A DNA stretch of 64,000 nucleotides, taken from Caecitellus pseudoparvulus (Eukaryota; Bigyra: Bicosoecida). The stretch is taken from positions 558,001 through 622,000 of the forward strand of contig CBFFRQ010000030.1 of the NCBI GenBank assembly GCA_965644315.1, written 5' to 3'. The notes under the pieces are model-generated. The model had not been told where the DNA came from. It made no database searches and saw only the letters and a program-made list of their open reading frames with translations. Shown here piece after piece: positions 43,446 to 54,500 of the stretch; position 1 is the first letter of the stretch, and each line of letters begins with the position of its first letter. Both the position numbers and the translations under genes were made by a program.

Positions 43446-44419
43446 ATGGCAGCGGAGGGGGACGGCAAGGTGGCTGAGGGGCGGGAGGAGCTGGCTGGAG
43501 CCAAGGGCGGGGTAACTTCCCTCATGGACGGCTTTGACTCGTTCGAGACGAAGATGAAGCACAGCACTCGGGTGCGTTGGGCAGCTTCGTGTGCTGCGGT
43601 TTTTGCAGGCTGCACTCGCTCGGCCCCTCCGCCCTGCACAGCAAAGGCGGGAGAAGGACGAGCACAGGCTGAAGAAGATCAGGGAGACAGTGGGGCAGCT
43701 GGAGCGGTCAGTGACGGTGGAGCGCTCCCAGCGCCAGGAGATGACCAAGTCCCTGCAGACTGTGCGTGGCGTTTCTGGCGCACGCCTGAGCAGCGCGTGG
43801 CACCGCTCGACGTCCGGCACACTGCGCCCGCCCCCGCCCACGCTCACAGTGGGCCCAAACACAAGTGACCAACGTGCACGACGCGCTGTCCGAGAAGATC
43901 GACGCGCGCGCGAGCCAGTTGAATGGCCGGCTGGACGAGCTCAGCGCCCGCATCGATGGTCTGGAGCAGCGCTTCGCCCGCGACAAGGAGGAGGTGCTGG
44001 CGCAGGTGGCAGAGGCGAACCGCAAGCTGGCGGCAGAGCTCGCGGAGTTCAACGCCAAGTTCGAAGCGGAGCGCGCAGACCGCCTGCAGCGCGAGGAAGC
44101 CATTGCCCTGCGGCAGGCTGCGCTGGAGCAGGCGGCGGCGGACAAGCTGGACGCTGAGCGCAGTGCACGGGAGCAAGCCATCATGGCCCTGCGCAGCCGC
44201 ATCGACGGCGCCGTGCGCAGCATCAGCAAGGCAGATGAGAAGTTCCAGGAGGCCGTCACGAGCGAGCTAGCCACCCTGCGCAACGCCATTGCGGCGGAGG
44301 AGGCGACTCGGGAGGCGGAGGATGACGAGGTGCTGGACAGCCTGCAGCGGTACGTGACGAAGCTGCAGGCCAGCCTGCAGATCATCAACAGCTCAGACAC
44401 GGAGCTTCGGCGCATGTGA
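43446..44419 (+). CDS. SF-assemblin-like striated fibre protein
   Basis: Three exons (43446-43571, 43642-43761, 43850-44419; 271 aa), all phase 0. A short non-helical head ends SLMDGFDSFETKMKH; then an almost unbroken coiled coil runs to the end, rich in Glu, Arg, Ala and Leu. Recognisable family elements include LKKIRETVGQLERSVTVERS, TNVHDALSEKIDAR and the tail DEVLDSLQRYVTKLQ. Length and head-plus-rod design match SF-assemblin and beta-giardin, which form 2-nm filaments along the microtubular roots of flagellar basal bodies. The stop is 57 bp from the stop of the convergent SHIPPO-repeat gene, which may also be cytoskeletal. This gene is the best sign that the organism builds flagella. Confidence 0.88.
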
Positions 44420-44476
44420 GTGGGGCTGTGCGCAGGGTAGAGCAATGCATGCATTGGCACGGCAGCGCCGGGGACG

Positions 44477-47400
44477 TCACTGCTCCTGTGGCTCAGGTGA
44501 GGGCGCGAAGGACAGGGCAGGGGAGGAGGGTGAGGTGGGGGAGCTCGTGTCCACTCGAGGGCCGCTGCCGGAGTGCTCCAGGAACCCCAGCAGCACGGAA
44601 GCCTTCACCTCCGTCATGCCGTCCCCCGCCTCACCGCCAGTGGGGGCCTGGGATGGGGCTGCCGCAGCTCGGCGGTGCAGGGCCGCTCGGCGGATGCGCG
44701 CCCTGGCCCGGGCATTGCTCATGAGGAGGTTGCGGGGGCGGGCAGGGGCACCAGCGCCAGGCTGGGCACTGCCAGAGTGAGGCGGCTGGGGGAGGTGTGG
44801 GTGGCCGGCGGCGGCATCTGGCGGCAGCTCCACCGTCGCCACAGAGGCCAGGGTGGAGTCTCGAGGTGTGTCTGCGACGGGCAGGCCCTGACCAGCACTC
44901 GCCGGTGGGGCAACAACCCCAGGCGCTGGGGCGGCATCCCCCACTGGAGGCAGGCCCGCACCCGCTTGGCGGCTGCCCGACGTGCCGCTTTCGATATCAC
45001 GCAGACGCTGCTCAGCGACGGCAGCCCGCACGACAGGCAGCAGGAGCTTGTAGGAGATGACGGGGGAGAAGATGGGGCGGGGCGGACACCGCCGCTGGAT
45101 GTAGGCGCGCACCTGCTGCATGCTCTCCTCGCGCGAGTTGCCGTCCCCCCCGCCTCCACCGACGCCGTCCTGGTGGGCTGATCGCGCCGGGGTGGGCCCA
45201 CCTCCGGCCCCAGGCGCAGGGTCGGCGCGCAGGCTGTCCAGGAGGTACAGCTTCGTCTCTGCTCGCTGCAGCTCCTCCTCCATCTGTTCCTCGAAGGCCG
45301 CGACTTCCTCGCGCCAGGCACGCAATTGCCGGGCATATGCTTGGCGGTGCACCTGCATCAACGCCGTCACCATCTCCCGCTTCAAGTGGCGGTCCACTGC
45401 CGGCTGCTCGGTCAGAATGCGCAGCTGCAGCGCAGCCAGTTCCACAGACAGGCGGCGGCTGGCCTTGGGCGGGCGTGCCCCCACCTTCAAGGGGCCGATG
45501 TCGATGCCGGCGATGGAAGGGTCGGTGGTGGGCAGGTGTGTCTTGCCCCGGTACGCCCGGCTCAGATTGTGCATGCGCGTGGGTGTGAGGAGACTGGCCG
45601 TGCTGGGCGTGCGGGCGACGGGGTGGCCGCTGGGCAGGGAGGAGCCCGACGCCGTGGGCACTCGGAAAATGTGTTCTTGAACGTACGCCCAGTCCTGTGA
45701 GTCCAGGGTGGCGGCAGAGGCGGAGGCGGCGAGGCGTGCCGCTGAGGTGTGGCCGGGAGCGGAGTCCCCCTCCCCCTCCTCCGCGTGCAGCCCACCCCCC
45801 CCCTCCTCCTCATCCTGGAACAGCTCGCCCACCGTCACGACAGAGGCGGAGGTGGACAAGGGAGGGCCGTCGCCGCCTCCGCCTGCCAGCATGCTGTTCA
45901 CCCACGGCGCCACGTCACGCCCCCCTCCCTGGCTGGGCAGGGGGGCAAACACGACTTGGCTGGGGGAGGGCCGGGGGAAGGGGTGTGCGGGGGGGGTCGC
46001 CAGGCCCTCCTCGCCCCCCGCCTCCACCTCGCTCGCCCGTGGAGACAGCACCACCTTGCGCCGCCGGGCCTCCAGCTGGGCCTTGCGCTCCGCTGCCAGC
46101 GCCCGCATGTTTGCAGCCTGGGCCGCCAGGATGCCGCGACGGGAGGACTCCGCCGCATCCCACGCCTGGACGTCGGCGACGCTGCGGCAGCCCCGGGCCA
46201 GGTACAGGGCAGGGACGCCGAGGGTGGACCCAGTCCCTGTCGCGTGGGAGGGGGTTCGGGGGGGGTGGGCACCCCCCCCTCCAATGGCCGTCCCGCGAGA
46301 CAGGCTGTCCACCGCCGCCGTCACGGCAGAGCGCCCCTTGCTCTCAGCGAGCTTGGCCTTGAAGGCCAGCATGCGGAGGTATGCAACACACCGATCAAAC
46401 TGCTTCGCGACGAGCCACGCCTGAGCACGGCGCGACAGCGCGACAGCCCGCAGAAAGCCCTTGGCACGGGACACCCGGTGGTGGTACCGTCGGATGCTGC
46501 GTGTCACTTCAAAGGTCTGCGCCATGTCTTGCAGGAAGGAAGTGACGATAGCCGCCGACTTGCGTCGCCGGCGCAGGCGGAAGCGCGTCAGCGCTCCTGA
46601 AAAGTAGTGCAGGAGCGTGGACGCCGCCGTCAGCAGTTTGTGGTGGCGGTGCATGGCCGCCCACGCCGTGAACACACGCCGCTTGCGGTACTGCATGGCC
46701 TTGGCCACGTTCTCCGTCACGCTGGCGGCCCGTGCAGAGGTGACGATGCTGAGTAGGCGCCCCACCCCCGCTGCTTGTGCGAGAATGCCCAGCCACAGCC
46801 GCTGGCGCTTGAGGCGGTCGTGGTCCTGCAGAGCTGTGAACTGCCGCCACTTGTCTTCTGCTTCCTCCTCCAGCGCGGCGGCGCGGCGGAGGGAGGCTGC
46901 GGCGTGGCGCTCGCGCAAAAGCTGGGCATTTGCCGCGGCAGCTGCCGCACGCGCCGCCACACTCGTCGCGTTCAGCCGCGCCGAGTGCCGGTTCAGGGCC
47001 ACTGCAGAGGACTGGTGGGCGGCGGGCGCGCTGCGGGACGTCGCCTGCCCCAAGTCGTCCCCCTCTGCGATGCCAGTGGCGCCACGCAGCGGCCCTGACT
47101 CGTCGAAAATAGTGCCCGCCAGCGCGGCAGCCCGCACCTCTGCCGCCTCGGCCGCCGCCTGCTGGGCTGCCGCGGCAGCCGTCCCGTGCAGGTCGAAGCG
47201 GGGTGACAGACTGGCCACCAGCGCCGCGGCAGATGCGTTGTCGGCTGTGGCACGCGCCCGAGCCCCGCCGACGTGGAACTCGGCGCCCGGGCCTGTCATG
47301 AGCAGCGCAGGCTTGCGCAGGGTGGGGGACGTGCCTGTGCGCACACCTGGCACCATGTTGTACCGCAGGAAGCGCTGCACATCTTCCTCCGTCACTTGGG

Positions 47401-49113
47401 AGGGGGACACGGGGGAGGCGGGCTGAGGCAGGTCCAGGGGGGGCACGGTTGGCGGCGGACTGGCCGCAGGGCGGGGGGGGGGCTGCGCCAGCCGCCCAGG
47501 GGACACGCTGCGACCGCCCTCCACACTGGCCCAGGAGAGACTGCGGTCTCCGCCCCGACTGGGGCGGGTCGTGACCTGCCCTGCCGCCCGGATGGTACCT
47601 GCCGGGCCGCTTTGCGCCAGGGCAGTGGCCAGGGCCACCGCCTTGGCCGCTCGCGCCTTCACCCGCTGCGTCGCCTGCTTGCGCGAGGTGAGCTCTGCGG
47701 CAACTAGTTCCCGCACGGTGCCCTCCTCGGCCGCCGCGGCGCGCGCCGACAGGGCACCGTAGAAGGCCCCCCGAGCTGCGGCATTGTGCTGCACCTCCGC
47801 CTGCCACCGCGTGGAGAAGCGCAGGGCCTTGGTGAAGCCGCCGCCGTGGGTGGTGGAGGAGCGGAGGGGGCGGAGGGCGTCGGCCGCCTCCCCCGCCCGT
47901 GTGTAGGTGCCGGGGCCGATGTCGCCCGTTTCCGAGACTTGCCGGCCGCTGGACCCGGGTGGGATGATCCACTGCATGCGGGGGTCGGCCAGGATGGGGT
48001 GGGTGCGCATGCTGGGGTGTCGGTGGGCGCGGGGCACCACCGCCATGGGCACGCGGCGGGATGTGGACAGCGCCGGCCCCCGCTGGTAGCTGACCATGCC
48101 GCCTGTGCTGAGCATGGCGTCGTCCAGGGCGCTGCCTGCCTTGCTCTCGGCGCCTTTCCCGCCACCCCCCTCCTCCTCGTCGTCCGACACCTCCTCCCCC
48201 GCTGCCCGCCGCCGAGCCCGGTAACGCCGCCGCACGTCACGTCGCCGAGCAGCCAGGGCAGAGGCCTGTGAGGCCTTCACGGCGTCATACCCCATCGTGC
48301 GGGCGGCCAGGCTATCCCGGTCGTATGCCGCAGAGTACGAGCCAGGGCCAGGCGTGCGACCGGCTGCCTTGAGGTCCTCGTACGTTGCGACCTGCTTTGG
48401 GTGGGGCGCCACATGCGCCAGGGCGGTGGACTGCTTGAAGGTGGCGCCGCCGTCTGTGCCCCCTGCGCGTCGACGGCGGGCTGCCGCGTCCAGCGTCAGC
48501 TCCCCCCGTGCTGCCCGGCGCCGGTTCATGGCCGCCTCAGACCTGTACCCCGTCCGGTCGTGGCGAGTGGCACCCACGTCGCCGTACTCGCCAGGCCCCG
48601 GTGAGTTGATGATGTCGGCCATCTTCCGCCCCAGAAAACCTCCAGAACGGCCTTCGTCTGCGATGCCCACCTTGGCCAGCTCGTCTGCCGCTGCCTTGGC
48701 CATGCGCAGGTGCCGTCCTGAGGCGCTGCGTTTGCCAGTGCTGAAAACGCGCTGAGCAGGCGGCAGCTTCACGCCAGGGGCTCGTGGCTGTGCAGGGCAG
48801 CGGGGTGACAGTGCAGCATTGCGGTGGAGGCACGGTGCAAGGTGACATGCAGGTTTCAGCCGCTACGCTGCCCATGCGGGCGCGCCTGGGCGTGCTGAGT
48901 GAGGCGGCAGCCACCTCTGTCGCGTGCGACCGTCCTCACCTTGATCGCGCGTTCGCCGACTGTCGGGTCGTACGAGCCAGGCCCCGGGCCACCTGCATGG
49001 AATGTCCTGCGCTGCATGCTAGGCTTGCTCATGCTGTGCCCTGGTGCCGACATGGAGAAGCCCTTTGCGCTGGAGGACGGCGCAGGCACTGTGGCCCGCA
49101 CAGGTGACGACAT
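44477..49113 (-). CDS. Large SHIPPO-repeat protein, probably axonemal or microtubule-linked
   Basis: Two exons (49113-48940 and 48787-44477; 1494 aa), phase 0. Exon 1 ends after GPGPGSYDPTVGERAIK; exon 2 has SPGPGEYGDVG, TPGPGSYSAAYD and GPGTYTRAG. Such PGPGxY units are SHIPPO (sperm-tail PG-rich) repeats, found in microtubule-inner and outer-dense-fibre proteins of flagella. A central basic stretch (about 745-900) is rich in Trp, Arg and Leu (KRRVFTAWAAMHRHHK; RFRLRRRRKSAAIVT) like degenerate IQ or Sfi1-type helices that bind calmodulin or centrin (inference). Long Pro/Ala/Ser-rich stretches separate the parts; near the C-terminus is a Glu-rich helix (EEVAAFEEQMEEELQRAETK). The family is not otherwise recognised. 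It is divergent from the NEK-like kinase. Confidence 0.75.
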
Positions 49114-49626
49114 GGCGAGCGCTGTGGGCGAGCAGGCAGGGGGCGGGGCTCCTGCAGCTGCAGCGCAGCAGGTGCACGTCGATACACTGGCGCTGTCAGG
49201 TGCTGCCTGCTGCTGCCTGGTGCGGTTGCAGCGTGGCACTTGTGTTTTGTCTCGCGAGGCCAAGTGACGCTGACTGCGGCCTGGGCAGCGTTCAAGCAAT
49301 TGCGATTCGACGCCAAAAGATCTACACAGCACCTGCAGATCGATTCCCTGCAGGAGAGCACTATCAATACACATGCTGCCGCCTGTGGGGTGTGGTGAGT
49401 TCAGTTGAGATTGGTGCACACCGTTGCGAGGTGGCCAGCCCAAGCTAGAAGCCTCGCGCTGCCCCATTAAAAAGGAGCAGGTGGTGTAGCTGAGGCAGGC
49501 AACAGTGCCTTGGTCACAGATTGCAGCTGCGTGTCCCGTCCGGTCCCAAGTTACAGCGGGTGTGCACAGCTTTGGCCAACTTCTTGAGCGATTTCCGCAC
49601 TTGCGTCCTCCCAAGCTTTCCCCGTC
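49114..49626. other. Divergent intergenic region
   Basis: About 513 bp between the divergent starts of the SHIPPO-repeat gene (-) and the kinase gene (+). An A-rich patch (ATTAAAAAGG) lies near 49467-49476. No certain TATA box, RNA gene or repeat is seen. Confidence 0.4.
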
Positions 49627-51549
49627 ATGCGGCCCCACCTGGTGCTGGCTGCCTCCCTGTGCGCGTGCTTTGCTAGTTTTGCCTATGCTGAAAGCATTGC
49701 CGAGAAAGTCCGGAGCCGAGCAGCCTCCTCCCGCCGCCGTAAGCCTGCCTTGCCCTTTGCCGTGCAGCCGAGCGGTGACCTGGACGCCGCCTCAGCGAGG
49801 GACATGCTGACCCAGCTGCAGGCCGCCGCGCAGCAACGCCGGCCCGAGACCCAGCAACAGCAGCAGCTGCCAGAGCACCCGCCTGGCTTCGGCAGCGCGC
49901 ACCCTGATGTCCACGGCTCTGGCGTGCAACAGCCCACGTTTGACGGCGGAGCGCAGCGCAGACTTGCGTGGGAGGCAGCTGAGCCGTCCAGCACGCTGGT
50001 ACTGCGGGTGCCACTGGGCCCGCTGACCGTCACAGCCGCCCTCGTGGTCGTCAGCCTGGCGTGTGTGGGGGCTGCCTTCTTGTGGCGCCTCACGTCAGTG
50101 CCTGCCTGCCACTGCCCGCTGTGTGAGGGCGAGTACGTGCTGGAGCGGCGCCTGGGCAGCGGCGGTTTCGGGACGGTGTTCTTGGTGCGGGAGCCGGGGG
50201 AGACGCCCGCTGCCACTGCCAGCCTCCTGCCGCCTGCAGTGCCGCCTCCGCCCACTGGGGAGCAGTTCGTGCTGAAGATGATCCCCGCTACTGACGCACA
50301 CCAGGCGTCCCTGGCACAGGCGGAAGCGCGCGACCTGCGTGCGCTGCGCCACCCCGGGGTTGTGCGGTACGAGCAGGACTTCCTGCACTTCACGCCAGAA
50401 CGTCTGCAGAAACACAGCCGTCTGTACGTGTGCATTGTCATGGAGCACTGCGAGATGGACGCGCGGACGTTCATTGAGCGTTTGCGGCGGCGGGGGGAAG
50501 TCGTGCCTGAGGCGTTGGTTCTGCGCATCGCAGGGCAGCTGGCGGATGTCCTGCGGTACTGCCATGCCCACAACCTCGTGCACCGGGACATCAAGAGTCA
50601 GAATGTCTTCCTCACCCGGGATGGGCACGTGCGGTTGGGGGATTTCGGCCTCGCGCGGGAAATGCGAACCCACCTGGCCACACACACTGACGCTGGCACG
50701 GATGGGTACAAGCCGCCCGAGGCCCTGCTGGGGGGGCGGCGTGATGCACGCGCAGGGGACGTGTGGGGCCTGGGGCTGTTCCTCCTTGAGCTGACCTCGC
50801 GGCAGTTCATCTGGGAGCGCCCCGGAGTCGCCGCCGGCGAAACGCTGCAGAGCGGCGAACGCGCCACACAGGCGCTCGTCAGCGGCATTCCTTCCCAGCA
50901 CTACAGCTCAGGACTCATTGCATTGGTCAAGTCATGCCTGGCTGCGAAGCCTCAAGCGCGGCCCACTGCCGCGCAAATCGCCCGCAGCAAGTTGCTCAAG
51001 CGAGGTGCCGCTCGGGCGCTGCGACGTGCAGCTGCCGCGGCACGTGCAGGTGGGCGCGGCAAGGGCAGCAAAGCGGGCTGGGGCAAGTTCTCCTGGCAAC
51101 CGCAGGCGAAGCAGGGTTCGGGTGGGAGCGGGCAGGGTTGGACGCCCGTGTCGCCCACGCCCAGTGGCAGTGTCGAAGACTCGCCGTTGGCAGACGGCTC
51201 CTCAAGTGACGGCCGTGGCGAGGCGGCACCTTGGCTGTTGGAGGGTGGGCGCATTGACTTGTCTGCATTGGCACACGACCCTTCCTCCTCCAGTGAGGAT
51301 GCTGGGGGCGACAGTGGGCTGCAGCCACCTGCCGCGGACAGCGCTGGTCGCCCGATGGTCGACGCCCACAGCGGCACCAGCAGCTCCTCCGCTGAGCATG
51401 TCGCCAGCCGCCACCAGGCCACCGCGCCGTCCAGCTCCGGCAAAGCTGGAGAAGCCGCTGCAGTCGAGGCAGCAGTGTCCCTGCAGGCCCCTGCCCCCGG
51501 ACAAGGCAGTTGGCAGCGTGTGACTCGGCGCAGGCGACGACGCCGATGA
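49627..51549 (+). CDS. Membrane-anchored NEK-like serine/threonine kinase
   Basis: A single exon of 640 aa. It starts with a signal peptide (MRPHLVLAASLCACFASFAYA), a 110-residue Gln/Pro/Arg-rich external stretch, and one membrane helix at about 133-153 (LTVTAALVVVSLACVGAAFLW). The kinase domain spans about 170-435 with a complete active site: glycine loop GSGGFGTV, Lys217 in FVLKMI, HRD at 319-321 with HRDIKSQN, DFG at 339-341 and the activation-segment end YKPPEALLG. The fold details (YCHAHNLVHRDIKSQNVFL; LGDFGLAREM) fit the NEK group, which controls cilia and centrosomes, but NEKs are normally soluble. The tail is Ser-rich and disordered. It lies between two large IQ/SHIPPO-type genes. Activity looks intact; substrate unknown. 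Confidence 0.9.
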   Translation: MRPHLVLAASLCACFASFAYAESIAEKVRSRAASSRRRKPALPFAVQPSGDLDAASARDMLTQLQAAAQQRRPETQQQQQLPEHPPGFGSAHPDVHGSGVQQPTFDGGAQRRLAWEAAEPSSTLVLRVPLGPLTVTAALVVVSLACVGAAFLWRLTSVPACHCPLCEGEYVLERRLGSGGFGTVFLVREPGETPAATASLLPPAVPPPPTGEQFVLKMIPATDAHQASLAQAEARDLRALRHPGVVRYEQDFLHFTPERLQKHSRLYVCIVMEHCEMDARTFIERLRRRGEVVPEALVLRIAGQLADVLRYCHAHNLVHRDIKSQNVFLTRDGHVRLGDFGLAREMRTHLATHTDAGTDGYKPPEALLGGRRDARAGDVWGLGLFLLELTSRQFIWERPGVAAGETLQSGERATQALVSGIPSQHYSSGLIALVKSCLAAKPQARPTAAQIARSKLLKRGAARALRRAAAAARAGGRGKGSKAGWGKFSWQPQAKQGSGGSGQGWTPVSPTPSGSVEDSPLADGSSSDGRGEAAPWLLEGGRIDLSALAHDPSSSSEDAGGDSGLQPPAADSAGRPMVDAHSGTSSSSAEHVASRHQATAPSSSGKAGEAAAVEAAVSLQAPAPGQGSWQRVTRRRRRRR

Positions 51550-51598
51550 GCCACCCGCATGCTCCACGTGGAGTGAGCAGCCCCCTTCCTCCGCCCAC

Positions 51599-54500
51599 TC
51601 AATCAGTCTGGGCCGGCACGGAGTCTCGCTTGGCAAGGTGTCGTCGCAGCGCGAGCACCAGGCGCTGCAGCGTCATGCGCACAGCGTACCGCGGACCGTA
51701 CACATGCAGCACCGGAGGACGGCCAGCAAACTGCTGTTTCCTGGCACCCCCCCGTGGCTTCAGCAGGGGGGGAGGTGCCTCCAGCGCGGCAGCTGGCAGG
51801 GAGAGGGGACTGGCGCTGCCTCGGCGACTGCTGGGCGAGCGTGTCCGGGAGGAGGGCCGCCGGCGCGCCTTGGTGGATGCTCGCCTGGACCTGCGGGGGG
51901 TCTGCCGCGCAGGCGTCTCGCGCTTGGGACTGGTGGGGGGCGGTGCCCCGCTGCGGCTGGAGGCTGGCGAGGCGGGGGACGCGGGCAGGCTGTCGGAGGC
52001 GGTCTGGGCGGGGCGTGCAGGGGGGGACGGCGGTGGCGGCGTGTCCACTGTGTTCTGTGTTCCGGACGGCACGGTGCGGCGGAGGATGGCTTGCCACGGC
52101 GCCAGGGTGAGCAGCCCCCCCCTGTGGGACTGAATGCACAGAATGCGAGCCCTGACAGGGGCTGACACCCACCCCACAGCGGTGCGTGCCTGTGGTGACA
52201 GCTGCACAGTCGCTGGCCCCATGGCCAGCTGCTGCAGAAACGCCCGTCGTTCCTCCTGGGACATGGCCACAATGCCGGCCAGGGAGGGGTCGTCCAGGAG
52301 GGGGGCGCCCACTGCTCGCGGCCGGATGAGGGAGGGGGCGGCATCCTGTTCCTGCTGGTGCCCCTGCTTGTGTCCTTTGGGCGTGACCAGGTCGCGCCTA
52401 CCGAAGGCGACCTGTGGCGTCAGCGTTGCCAGCGACGTCGTCGTGGCCACGGTGCGTGCAGCAGAGGTGGGGGACGCCTGCACCACTGTGGGCGCCGCAG
52501 AGAAGCCTGAGCGCGCCTGGCCAGCCGCCCCTGCCTCGGGCGAGCCTAGCGTGGAGCCGGTGGCCACCACTTCATCCCACAATGCGCCGTGAGCTCGCAC
52601 CCACCGCCGGCGGGCCTCGTTGTAGGCCCGTCGTTGTACTGCCAAGAACCGCCTGAGGACCAGGGTGGTCTGCCCGGGCGTGCAGGCGGTGAAGACGGCG
52701 TCCAGTCCAGAGGCAGCGAGGGCCTCCTTCGCAACTGCCACCTCCCCCGCCCAGGCGTCCTGCCCCACACGCGCCACCTGCCCCAGGGCACCTGCCAACG
52801 CAGCTTTGCGCTGGGAAGTCTCCGCCACCTCCTCACGCACCAGGTGGGCCCACAGTCGACGCAGGGCGGCGAGGCGAGCTGCGCGGCACGCCAACCAGCC
52901 CCTCACAGCCCGCTGAGCCACCCGCACTCTGCCTAGGAAGACATGGATGTACTTGGCCCAAGCGATGCCGCCGGCGCCCAGGGCCAGGACGTGGTCGCAC
53001 AGGAACCCCTGCAGCATCGTGGCAGCTCGTCGCACACGCCGAGCTCGGCGACGCAGGCGCCAGTGGCTCACCAGTCTCGCCAGCAGTGGCCGTGCCTTCC
53101 GCAGGCTCGCCACCCATGCCCGCTGCACGTGGCCTCTCCAGCAGCGCTGCAGGACGAGTGCTGCAGCGTTGCCCAGGGTGGAGGAGGGGCGCAGCAGGCG
53201 CGCTCGGTCCAGGCGTCGGCGCCACTCTCCCGCCCCGCGCAGAAGGGACACCAGGTACACCCACGTCATGACGCGCTCGTTGGTCCACCGCAAGCGCACC
53301 ATGCGCTCTGTGCGCTGTGTCACCGTGTGCAGACGGTCCAAGCGTTCAGCCTCCGCCACTTTGCGCCGGGCAGCAGCTGCTGCAGCGCGTCGAGAGCGTT
53401 CGGCGGCTGACTGCGCCCTGGCCTGGGCGCGACTAGCCGGTTTGGCGGCAGCCACAGTGCTGGCTTGGGCGTTGCGGGCGAGGACTGAGAGGCCGTCGAG
53501 GGAGCGGGAGCCCCTCAGGCTCTGGTCTTGCTGGCGCTGGAGGTCGTAGGCCCCGACCCGCTGCGCGAGTCTGCTGGCCACGGCGGGGTCCGCTCGGGCC
53601 ATGTCCAGCATCCAGGCCACCCACACGCCTGGCGTGGCCTGCAGCGACACGCCGTCTCCGGGGCGCGGCATGTCCGCCCTGTCCGATGAAAAGTCGTGCA
53701 TGCCGGACGCCCACAGCGCATACGCCCGACGGTCGCCCTCAGAGCGCAGGGCGGGGCGATAGGGCCGCCCAGGCTTGGAGGGGAAGGGGCCAGGCAGGGG
53801 GCGAGACACGCGTGAGCCCCGCATGCGCCCCACCTCGGCTATGGCGTCGTCCAGGGCTGCTTCTTGGTGCGCCAGAGCCGCCGCCTCTGCCGCTGTGGCA
53901 GTTGACACTTCCGCCGCCACATCCCGCACGTCGCCCTCCTCCTCCCCCTCCAACATCACCGTGTCCACTGGGTCCTCTGCATGGGGCACACTCCCCTGCA
54001 CACCTCCCCCCGCCGACACCGCCCGGCCCACCTCCAGCCCCACCCGCTCCCTCGCAGCTGCCTGGGCACTGGTCAAGCGGCTGCGTGCCAGAGCAGTGCG
54101 CACTCGTGCCTTGTGCAGCTTCACCAGGGCTGGCACGGAGGAGGGGCGCAGACTGACGGAGGACGAAATGCTGCGCAGCACCTCACGGTACCCCCCAGCC
54201 GCCTCCTCTGCCGCCTGCTGCTGAGAGGAGTCCGGGGCTTGGCTGCGAACCCGCTGACGACTGGCCTGCAGGGTAGCCCGCAGGCGGTGGCTGGCACTGG
54301 AGCTGGACAGCGCTGTGCCAGAGCGGCGTGAGGGAGAGGGGGGGGGGGCTGTGCCCTGGGACGTGCCTGTGTGTTCCGGCCTGGCGGCAAGGGAGTGTTC
54401 CAAGGTGGCGGCAGAGGCTGCACTGCGAAGGCGTGGCGTGGGCAGCAGTGAGTGGCCAACGCCGTGACTGGCCACCAGCTCGTCCAGGTGTGCCATGACC

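Noticed and set aside
51510-52133. Plus-strand frame overlapping the kinase 3' end
   Set aside because: Antisense to the IQ-rich gene C-terminus and out of frame with the kinase; Gly/Arg-rich shadow.
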